This document shows positions 55,256 through 64,000 of a stretch of 64,000 nt of DNA, piece after piece; the stretch's first letter is position 1; every line of letters starts with the position of its first letter. The notes under the pieces were generated by a model that saw only the letters and a list, made by a program, of their open reading frames with translations, was not told where the DNA came from and made no database searches. Made by a program: the position numbers and the translations under genes. This stretch comes from Gremmenia infestans (lineage: Eukaryota > Ascomycota > Leotiomycetes > Helotiales > Hamatocanthoscyphaceae): contig JAFEVB010000007.1 of the NCBI GenBank assembly GCA_032629725.1, positions 124,001 to 188,000 of the forward strand, written 5' to 3'.

Positions 55256-58200
55256 CTAGTGAACCCTCTTCAGCTCCTCGACAACATTCCTCACATCCTC
55301 GACACTCGGCCCGAGACCCTCACAAATGCGCGCCTGCATCTCCTCATCGACATCCAAGAAGCGCTCGATCAACTCGCCGTCCACGAAGCGGAAGGGCTCG
55401 GCCGTTTCGCGGACGGCGGATCTGAAGGAGCGGTAGAGATTGAAGTCGATGTCGCCGAGTGTGGTTATGAGCTCTGACATGCGGGTTTGTAGGCGCATGA
55501 GTAGGTCTTGGGATGAGGGGGCGATGAGGGATATTAGGTGGATTGAACCTTCGGTCTGTTTGTTGATTTGTTAGCTATTATGCATGCATGTATTATGGAT
55601 AGGCTGGGTGTGGGGTGGGATGGGATGGTTAAAGAGAAGAGAACGACGTACGGTTGCGAGGAATGCTTTCGGGACCACGATAGCATTTGGAGTGGGCTCC
55701 ACATTGACACGCTGAATCCTATTAACCATCTCCCCTAGATTAATCTCGCTCGTGACCTCCAGCCTCTTGCGATCCTCTAGTGTAACACCACCCGGATTAT
55801 GGGCAAGCACCATCAGATTCCCCTCTGCGTCACTTTGCAAGTAGCTCTGGTCTTCTAGGTGCACGACGGATGTAGTCCAGGAAGCTTGGTGGTGTCGCGC
55901 GATTTCGGTGAGTTTGGCATCGACGCCATCGAGGCCGGGAATGTATTCTAGCAGAGAGACGGATTTCATGAGATCTCCGACTGCGATGATGTTGCCTGTG
56001 ACGGCCAGGTCTATGGGGCATGTTGAGGTGCGATAGGTGGCGAGCTTAGTGAGGGTTGCAGAGCTTTCGGTAGTTTCCGTATAGTCGTAGACGACCACCG
56101 TCTTCACGAGCGCTGCTACTATCTTCCCGTCCAGAATGCGAACACAACGACATGAAGCTTTGAGGGTGTGAGCCGCGACCAGGTAAGGTGTTCTGGAGCT
56201 GTCGATGCCGAAGATTAAGATGCGGCCTCGTTCGTTCGTGTCGTCAAGTCTGTCTTCCTCGGCGTAGCTCGTGCCAACGATGAATCGCTCCACCGGTATA
56301 TGAGATCCGTACGCGGTCGGTAGTTCAGCGCGCGTCACGCATTCGACGAGTTCCTGACCATGCTCGCCATCGAGCCAGAACGGCTCTCCTAGTTCGCCAA
56401 AGTTGACCTCTTCGACGAGCGAGAAGCTGCTTGCGATTGTCTCTACTCCACTGACCAACTTTCGTTCTATACAGCCAATACCAAAGGCTCGCTCGGTTTT
56501 AGAGTATGCTATTCGTCTAACATTGCGGCCCATGTGTAATGTACGAACGTGAGTTCTGCGTTCGGTATCTATTTGGGAGAGTTTGATATTGTCTGCGGTG
56601 GCAACAATTATCGATCCTGGATAGGCTTCGCTGTCGAAGGAGCATACGCACACGGCGCTCTCTGCAGTGACTGCAGAATAGACTATTCGTCCTTCTGCTC
56701 CATATATTAGGCTGGGGTGCTCGCAAGTTGCGAATATGTTGAAAAGATTGTCTTCTCGAGGTAGGACTTGAAAGTGAGCTTGTTGCGTTCCGAGGACTAC
56801 GCTCTTCCTGCCCGATAGGTGGAATGTCTCCTTGGCCACGTTGAAGGTCAGAACGATCCCGTCCTCCATTGCCACGAAGAGATGGGGTCCAGAAACAGCC
56901 TTCGGAAGTATCTGTGTCATGACGATATCTCGAGGTATAGATGTCGTGTTAGTCCGGCGCAGATCCTCGGAATGGACGACTTCGAGGGTTGCGAGGTTGA
57001 GAATAGAGATAGAGCCCGACTTCCACAATCCTACTATTCCGAAGCCTAGAACATCACAAGGTACGTGAACGCAAGCAACTTGGTCGCCGTTGCTGAGATT
57101 TTGCGCAGCGACTTCCTTCAATTCTTGCTGCAAGTCCAGCGATACTAGTGTAAGTCCGTTGACTGAGAGTAATACATGACCCTCATTGGCAGACGCATTT
57201 GTAATAGACTGTCCATTAGGTGGATTCCATTGAGCCTGGCGGCCCTGGCCAAGAATTGTTACTGAGTCAGGTGTGACTTGCAGGAACATCTCACCCGGGA
57301 GGTTTATTGCTAGAAGTGTATGTCGATCTAGCGCAAGGCCTCTGAAGGACTCGACTTCTTCGATCTCCCCCTGGGAATCGAATGTGAAGACCCGTGTCTC
57401 CGTAGGAAACGATACGATAAGAGTATCGTCTGCCTGAGACTGTTTACTCGAACGCAGGTTGAACACCCCTCGTACTTCTTCTATATCGGCTAGAATTCCA
57501 ATATCTTCTAGACCAACACCACTTCTAACACTTCTCAAGCTGCCTTGCTCGTGAGCTCCACTCCCAGTAACTATTCGTGCCTGTCCCGAAGAGTATTCGT
57601 TCATTTGAGTCTCTCCTTCTCGGCTTCCCATGTCCATAACAGCGAAATCTAAAACCGGAGCGATATTTGGCAAGGTCTGTAGAATCTCCAGGCTTATACC
57701 ATCCCCATCGAGATCCCCCAACCGGATCACTTGTGAGTCTCCTGCGTGTGAGCCAATATAAAGAATTCCGCCACCCATATACACCATAACGGAAGCCTTA
57801 GTCGTCTTCCCCAATTTCACAACATCCATGCCCAATACCACAGCACCATCAACAATAAGCGTCAGAAGATGCAGAGTGCCATAATCGTCCGCTAGCAGGA
57901 AATGTAAATCATCAACTTTCTCCCAAGCAACAAATATCGATGCCTCTTCCAAGCTATGGTGGATCACCGCCTTACTTTCATCGTCAAGGTAGGTCATTTT
58001 CGTCTCTCCCACTACTATAACACCACCGAGTTGTGCTTTGACTGAAGTTGCATTTCTGACGATATATCTCTTGTGGTCTTCTTCGCCTTTCGGCACCGGG
58101 ATAAGGTGACTGGCCCCGATATCCAGATCTCGAACGTAATTCTCGCGGTCCTTCTGAGGTTCAAAACTCATAAAGGCACCTTTATCATCCACCAGCCTAT

Positions 58201-58849
58201 AAGTAGCCAACTTGACTTCGCCCTTCGGTTCCTGGAATAAGAATGCAATTTTTGGTCTATCTGATTCGGTGTATAGAAACGTCGACGCCCGGACCCGCAA
58301 TTCTGTAATCCGTACTTGTTCCGGCTTATCCAGATAATTGTCTGCCTTCCGGACTCCTTTCCTAGGTTGTTTGACCTTGATAAGATTCATAACCCCCGCA
58401 AAGAGCTCTATAGTCAGGTACCTCCCAGTCGGATCGACATTACACAGATCTCTGCTCTGCGAATCCTTCATCTGCCTTTCCGTAAGATCTACAAACGAGT
58501 GTACCGTGTCGAATTCTCGTGTTGTGGGGTTCCAGCATACAGTGAAGTATTGGAAGCGGATTGTGCCTATAAAGAGGTGGTCGACGTCGGAGCCCTGGGG
58601 GCGGATCTTTGCGAACATGGACACGCGTCCGTATATGGCTTTGCTGTGAAGCATTACCAGACCTTCTGGACCTGGAGTCCATATTTCGACCCGATTTGCC
58701 TTGCTGTGTGCAAGTTAGCAGGTCTTGCTTGGTGTTCATGCGGGGGTGACATACGCAAGGACTAAGCATTCCTCTTTGGGGTCTAGAAGATTCAACTTAA
58801 TTGCATGGCGCACGCTGCTCGGCCGGTGGATAGGGGCAAGGTATGCCAT
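55256..58849 (-). CDS. DDB1: DNA damage-binding protein 1 (DDB1) homologue
   Basis: Three exons (58849-58755, 58703-55652, 55555-55256) give 1148 residues, the usual DDB1 length. DDB1 is a three-beta-propeller adaptor of CUL4 ubiquitin ligases, acting in nuclear damage repair and chromatin control. The start MAYLAPIHRPSSVRHAIKLN and KANRVEIWTPGPEGL match the N-terminal propeller; LHLLTLIVDGAVVLGMDVVKLG and MGGGILYIGSHAGDSQVIRL lie in the first propeller, and YLVAAHTLKASCRCVRILDGKIVAAL in the last. The C-terminal helical end is ELIERFLDVDEEMQARI. Introns are 58704-58754 (51 bases) and 55556-55651 (96 bases). The related splicing factor RSE1 and the filamentous CPSF-A subunit are longer. Best fit is DDB1. 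Confidence 0.88.
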
Positions 58850-59203
58850 GTTCAAACCTCCGAGCTGCGCTGAAGAGACCCAAATGTTGGAGTTGGAGTT
58901 TGGTTGAGAAGCCGAGGGGCGTAAAATGTAAAGTAAGCTTTCAGAGCTCCCGCGCCGGTAATCGTTATCGCATTCGGACTTAAGACTGGTGTCCCCGCTC
59001 TAGATACTCAGGGGAGAGACAAAATTTATTATATGCATTGCAATTCACTATCCTTTTTAGAAGTATTAAATATGGTACAGTTGTTGTTTCTTCATGCTTT
59101 CTATGAACCCTGGTCTAGTGAACGCCATCAATGCAAGGGTATTGTCCTTTTACACGCCTGGAAATGCAGCAATCGTCCCTATACTTCGCCATGAACTCGT
59201 ATT
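58850..59203. other. Tandem gap between RPC37 and DDB1, nothing seen
   Basis: 354 bases containing the DDB1 promoter and the RPC37 3' end. AT-rich near 59020-59090. Confidence 0.4.
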
Positions 59204-60382
59204 CTACTCGCTGTCCGTATCATCCAAATTAGATAAATCAAAGTCATCTTCTTCTGCCACTTCTTTCCCCTTCAACTTCTTGTCTTTTGCCTTGACTGTC
59301 TGCCGTTTTGGAGCAATGGCCTCCAAGTACTCAGCATTGCTCCAGACGGATTTGAGCTTAGGAATATTCGCACGCAACTCCTCGTTTGATTTTAGACCAG
59401 TGTCGGCACCCACGAACATGGTGTCGTAGAAAGAAGCCCAGGCCTCATCACTATTCTCATCAACCACCCGGAAACTGTTCCACGGTTCGGCTTGGACGGC
59501 TGCAATACGATCGGCCATGGTCTCGTCATTTTCTTCCTCGCCATCAATCGAAGACTTTGCTGTCAGATGAACGGCACGTGCTTCTTGTGGACGAGCAACT
59601 ACGGCCCGAGGGAGAGCACGAGCTGCGGCCTCAGCCAAAGCATCGATGTGATGAAACTGTGGCCGCATCTGGACGAAATGGTCAACAGGTGTGAGATGTA
59701 GTTGTTCTGATGATCACAATTAGTCAATACTTCGGTCGGGATCGGGAGATGACATACCGCCTTGAAAAACACCAACCATATACTGAGGGCGGATTCCATT
59801 CTTCGGTACTGACTGTCCTCCTAAAGTCTGCTTTGCCAAAACCTTACGATTGCGAACAGAGTTTTCGAAGTTTCCAATAAGAGGCTGCGGGTCAAGTTCT
59901 TCATTTGCCGCAGTCCTCTGACGCCCTCTACTAGCTGGTTGAGCTCCGATGCTGAAACCAGATGCCAATCCGTGACTCCCAGCCCCCTTTAGGTTTTCGC
60001 TCTTGTTTAGAGCATCTCCCATGACAACACCCTTCAGTCTGTCGTAATTGTGCCATGGGTCAACTGGAACGTCCATCTCAAACATGCCAGCTTTTGGTTT
60101 CATTCGGATGGCCAGAGGCGCGCTCTCGGACTTTTCGTTGTATGGTTGGCTCGAGTCGCGATTGGGGAATTGCATAACCACAAATTGACGGTCCGCAGTG
60201 GCTCTTGGCTTGATATAAATGTCATAGGAGCAAACAATTGGATCATCGTCGTCCGAATCAGAGTCTATGACTTTCTCATTCTTTTCAGCATTATCCCCCT
60301 TCTGATTCTGTGAAGCCGTTTGACCCTTGTGTACCTTCTGAGTACCCTCAGAACCCACACCAGTCATATCAACATCCTCCAT
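59204..60382 (-). CDS. RPC37: RNA polymerase III subunit RPC37 (RPC5 family)
   Basis: Two exons (60382-59758 and 59706-59204; intron 59707-59757, GTATGT..ATCAG) give 375 residues. The family block begins DSDDDDPIVCSYDIYIKPRA and continues QFVVMQFPNRDSSQPY, LAIRMKPKAGMFEMDVPVD and, across the intron, YMVGVFQGEQLHLTPVDHFVQMRP. This is the RPC5/Sin-like domain. Rpc37 pairs with Rpc53 on Pol III and acts in initiation and termination of tRNA and 5S gene transcription. The C-terminus (about 130 residues, acidic end DDFDLSNLDDTDSE) is disordered. It is divergent from the Pmp3-like gene. Confidence 0.87.
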
Positions 60383-60802
60383 TAGACACTGTATCGCCCC
60401 ACTCCCGGTCCTTTGACTTGTACTTTGGTTGATGAGAGTCCTTAAGGCGTCAATGTGTGCTTAAGCGTGCTTTTAGGCTAGATCTGTGATGATTCTCTTC
60501 TCGAATTTTTATAAGGGTGGGTAACAAAGCGCGCTTATTATTTCTTTTGGAGGGGTTCTGCGCGGCAGCGCGGCTATTAAATCTTCTCATCCCAGAAAAG
60601 CTAGCGCATATCTCAGAGTCTAGCGCAATATTGGGCCACACGTGATATGATGACGAAGGAAGCACGGCTGAGCCCCTTCGACCCTGACCTGACTTGACCT
60701 CCATGAATCAAAGGATCTCTCCATTGCAACAACAAAACCATTTCACATCCTCACCTCCAAATTCATAGAGCGCATATCTTTAACAGCAGTACCAAACCCA
60801 AA
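60383..60802. promoter_or_regulatory. Divergent promoter RPC37 / Pmp3-like gene
   Basis: 420 bases between divergent starts. No gene is seen. Confidence 0.4.
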
Positions 60803-61490
60803 ATGTGTTCTTCAGATATCTTCCTCGGCTTGATTGCCATCCTCTTTCCCCCAATTGCAGGTAAGGACTCGCCCCTCCAGGCAGCACTTTGCTTCCACAA
60901 TATGGACTCGTGTTGGTTGGAAATACTGCCATGGCTCAAAGCCCTTGGATGATTATAGGAGAGTCAAGTCGGGTCTTAGTTCATAAAAAGAATCGAACTC
61001 TCAGCTGCAGTGCTTTCAGCCTTGACCAACCTCTCGATCATCCACCGGAGCTGGACATCAACACTCTTACTGAACAAACACTAACATCCTCACAGTCTGG
61101 GTAAAGTGCGGCATATGCTCCGCTGACTCTCTCATCAACATCTGTCTTTGCATGCTGGGCTTCGTCCCAGGACTCCTCCACGCATGGTACATCATCGCCA
61201 AATTCCCCGAATATGACTACGACTCTCTCCCCCAAGATGCCGAGGAGGGCCGAGTCACCTATGTAATCGTGACTGCTCCCAACGGCAGAAAGACAAGAGT
61301 TCCTGCAAGGAATGCACGACCTAGTCAGCAAAGTGCGTATGGAACGACGGCTCCGATGGCCCCGCCCGTTCATCAGGATCAGAACGGAACGTGGAATAAT
61401 AATGGCGCGGAGGGAAGTAGTGGCGGTGCAGTGCCGCCTACTTATGCGGAGGCTGTGAAAGGAGATCATAAGGTGCAGACTAGGGATTAA
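60803..61490 (+). CDS. Pmp3/UPF0057-type membrane protein with long PY-motif tail
   Basis: Two exons (60803-60860 and 61096-61490) separated by a 235-base intron give 150 residues. The first 60 residues are a Pmp3 domain: IFLGLIAILFPPIAVWVKCG, then ICLCMLGFVPGLLHAWYIIAKFPE, two transmembrane helices. Pmp3 proteins are small plasma-membrane proteolipids that affect membrane potential and salt tolerance and are normally 52-60 residues. Here about 90 hydrophilic residues follow, ending in VPPTYAEAVKGD, which contains a PPxY motif able to bind WW domains of Rsp5-type ubiquitin ligases. The intron splits the domain after the first helix. Confidence 0.85.
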
Positions 61491-61719
61491 CCTGCCATAG
61501 TTTGCTCGGAGGCATGAAGCATGGAGAAAGTGTCAGTAGCGACGGTGCTGGGATGGATGGATATAGGAAATGCGCAGGGATCGGTAGGGAATTGGCGTAA
61601 TTGGAAGGTCTGTTTTGGCGTACTGTATTACCAAATCACGACTAGCAATCTATCAACGACGGTTTATTGCACTGCATCTTGTTTGTACTGGAAAACGTTT
61701 GGTCAATTAAAGCCGTGAA

Positions 61720-63304
61720 TCATATTAAACTCACTGTAGTCTCTGGCCAGCTACCCCAGATCATAGGTCGATCTGTAATTCTAGTGTTCAAAGGGGCGAG
61801 GATCTTGAGTCTCCTTTTCTTCTCATCAACTTCCGCTACGTACACAAATCCCATTACACTCGCATCCCGAACTGTCTCCTGTGAGTCCCGTGTCGATGCA
61901 TACATGACTGCGAGTAGGCAATGCAGCATCATTGAGGACGGCTCTACATTCTCATATAACCCTACTTGCTGGCTATCTTCTTCGCCGCCTGGGAGAAACG
62001 ACGAAAGCATTGCGTTTGCTGAAAAGAGTCAGCTGGTTTATATCGTGTCTAGAAATGGAGACGAACCTTCATGGATTTTGTAGATTGTAGCATCATCGAA
62101 ATTTACTTGTTGAGTATGTGGACTAAGAGTTCGTTTTGGGTCACCGAAGAAATATTCTCTTATGGCAGCCTCTTGCATCTGCTGCATAAAAGTGTCGTCC
62201 CTATCGACGCAGCCACCTGATTTATCTAGCTTCACCAGAGTAATTGCCTCGCCTGACCTTGTCTTGTATGCAGAGAACCTGCGCTGCATCTCACTGTGTA
62301 ATCTCTCGGATCCAAGGACCAAGATCGTGTTGACTACATTTAGAGCATTAGCGAAACCAAGAAATAATGATAATATAACTCACCTGCAAATTCTGAGACG
62401 ATGTGTGATATTAAGTCGTAGCCACCTTTTCCTTGGCTAATAACTCCAGGAGTATCGATAATCATTCCCGTCCCCCTAATGACCGGATCATCAGCCAGCC
62501 TGCTTGCAGCAGCCAACGCCAGCCTCGTGAGAATCGGCTTGTATAACTTCGTATTATCCTCCGGGCTTGCCAATCCATAATAGTAGCACAACGGCAGCTT
62601 CACAGGCACTGGACTCGGTCCACTCGTAGGACTACTTCCCCACCCTTGCTCAACATCAATGATTGAAGCAAAAGGTGTAGCCGTAAGCGTCCCCGGAATC
62701 GACAGCAAAGCCTCTCTTGAATCCGTATTGATGACCATAGGCTGCCGTCCCATTCGTGTCGCATAAGCCGTCAACAGCTTCACTAGACTCGTTTTCCCCG
62801 CATTATTTGGTCCTACAACCAGAACCCTTGGTCCTTCCCCTCCGTTCTGGATTGCATCGTCTCGTAGCTTTTCTAAGGCGAAATGTGTGTTGACGTAGGT
62901 TATCATGGGCGTTTCTTCTGCCATGTACTCTTCGCAGGACCCGTTGACTTCAATTCGACAGCCATGCCAGGTGAATATTGAGGATTTGGTGCCGCGGAAT
63001 GTGTATGTATGGTTGACAGCCAGCTCTGTACCAAAGATCTCGGCGGTTCCTGAAAGGATCTTGAGGATGTTAGCTTAATATATAGACGCAGAGTAGGAAA
63101 TCAAACTTTGACTTCAATGCTTTGTCCATAAGCGACTTCGAAACGCCATTCTGAATTGGCTTGTAGGTCATGGACTGCTATTGCTGCTTGGATAGTTGGT
63201 GCGGAAAATGTAGCCTATTTATGGTCAGCTTTTTGCGTCTTTTCAGAGAGACTGATTGTTCGGCATACAGCAGGAGCTGCCTGGCCAAGTCCTGGGATAT
63301 TCAT
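61720..63304 (-). CDS. CLP1: mRNA cleavage and polyadenylation factor CLP1
   Basis: Five exons (63304-63269, 63214-63107, 63059-62384, 62333-62067, 62018-61720) give 461 residues, the usual CLP1 length. The P-loop is VVGPNNAGKTSLVK (Walker A at about residues 131-138). The N-terminal beta-domain is assembled from small exons (MNIPGLGQAAPA, ATFSAPTIQAAIAVHDL, ILSGTAEIFGTELA). GGYDLISHIVSEFAVNTILVLGSERL and PLNTRITDRPMIWG are family blocks. CLP1 is a subunit of cleavage factor IA; it binds ATP and Pcf11 and works in 3' end formation in the nucleus. The Walker A sequence keeps Lys-Thr, so ATP binding looks intact. It converges on the Pmp3-like gene. Confidence 0.93.
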
Positions 63305-64000
63305 TATCACTTGCTCGCTGATAAGGTTGAGAACAGAGAGTTGTGCTCGAGGTGGGATATTTTAAGGTTGGCCCCTAGCAAGCAAGGGGTGTTTTCGTAG
63401 CCTCACGGCCCAGCCTTGTTTGTGGATCTATTTACTTCGGAGCGCGACTGACGCGTCTCCACGAATCCAACCATTATCGAATCTTGAGGTAAACCAAAGC
63501 AAGACATTGATTTAAAGGATCACGTATCGAAAAGGCCGGGTTGTATGGCTCCGAGTACCATGGAACAGAGTACCATATTTGCTTCACCATTTCTGCCTTC
63601 AAAACGGCCATTACCCCGAGACTTCCATGACAAGGGGAACGAGGGCGGGCAATCAACGCCAAGGTCGAAACGCGTTGCTTTGACGGATAAAAGCAATGTG
63701 ACAGCTCCTCATGTTGCACTAGCATCGAAGTCCACGGCAAAACCTAAAACGGATGCGTTAACTAAGCATTCAAGTTTATGAGGCAACTCCGAGGACTGGG
63801 ACGTAACCGGAAGGTACCGACTTAAATGTACGAGTCGCTATTTACCTATCGATGCATCAAATTATTCTATGGAAATTCATTACGATCCTGGTCCTTTTAG
63901 CCAACTCTATGCTACCTTTGCTTTCGGAAATCTAAGAGGCATTATGCCTATGTGTAGTGCAGGCTCTAGGATGGTGAATATGAGCACTGGGGAACGCGAG
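63305..64000. other. End of window: promoter of CLP1 and a small ORF
   Basis: About 700 bases. The only frame of note is the 78-codon ORF at 63545-63781. The remainder shows no coding signal. Confidence 0.4.
63545..63781 (+). CDS. Small basic ORF, possible securin-like N-terminus (doubtful)
   Basis: 78 codons starting MAPSTMEQSTIFASPFLPSK. The sequence is Ser/Lys/Pro-rich and disordered, with TPRSKRVALTDKSNV and VALASKSTAKPKTD. The pair of R/K-x-x-L-x-x-K-S/T-N-like repeats recalls the destruction-box region of fission-yeast-type securins, but this is resemblance from memory over a short, low-complexity stretch. It could be a first exon of a gene continuing past the window edge or chance. 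No convincing donor site follows. Confidence 0.3.
   Translation: MAPSTMEQSTIFASPFLPSKRPLPRDFHDKGNEGGQSTPRSKRVALTDKSNVTAPHVALASKSTAKPKTDALTKHSSL

Overview
This window is nuclear DNA of a filamentous ascomycete (Pezizomycotina). The evidence is short introns of about 45-70 bp with CTGAC/CTAAC-like branch sites, two Zn2Cys6 activators, and protein families such as a BUD3-type RhoGEF, CsbD-like and Pmp3-like stress proteins and fungal amidases. Protein flavour suggests Leotiomycetes, but that is an impression and not a test. I reconstructed 24 intact multi- or single-exon genes, one gene cut by the window edge, one internally deleted gene, one clear pseudogene, one probable methyltransferase relic and one doubtful small ORF. 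Splice sites were placed by hand; every reported multi-exon coding sequence sums to a multiple of three.

Layout. 1-4.1 kb: 3' part of a GMC oxidoreductase, a secreted histidine phosphatase and a CsbD-like protein. 4.3-9 kb: a large BUD3-type RhoGEF on the minus strand. 9.5-10 kb: a DCC1 cohesion-loader gene that has lost its middle. 11-15.2 kb: an orphan 597-residue protein and a decayed gene with two stops and frame changes. 15.4-19.5 kb: DBP7 and, divergently, pantothenate synthetase. 19.6-23.9 kb: a medium-chain reductase with a 16-nt micro-exon, divergent from a Zn2Cys6 activator. 25.5-26.4 kb: a disordered orphan protein. 26.8-34.4 kb: DBP10, an MFS transporter and DBP4. 34.7-41 kb: FAD synthetase, a SUN-domain protein and UDP-glucose 4-epimerase. 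41-45 kb: a gene-poor stretch with a methyltransferase relic, and a quinone oxidoreductase. 45-50 kb: an amidase divergent from a second Zn2Cys6 activator. 50-53.5 kb: gene-poor except for a small membrane acetyltransferase. 53.6-63.3 kb: dense housekeeping genes (3-hydroxyisobutyrate dehydrogenase, DDB1, RPC37, a Pmp3-like protein with a PY-motif tail, CLP1).

How it fits together. Most genes are housekeeping. Three nucleolar DEAD-box helicases acting in ribosome assembly (DBP7, DBP10, DBP4) lie within 19 kb, and several others serve chromosome or RNA biology (DCC1, SUN protein, DDB1, RPC37, CLP1). Two enzyme/activator pairs sit head to head (reductase and activator at about 21 kb; amidase and activator at about 47.5 kb) and may be small regulons. 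I saw no secondary-metabolite cluster, transposon, tRNA or rRNA gene. The most unusual signals are the deleted DCC1, the 28-residue periodic repeat in DBP7, two GC-AG introns, the micro-exon, an overlapping uORF on FAD1 and a CCTAGGTA-type palindrome seen only between genes.
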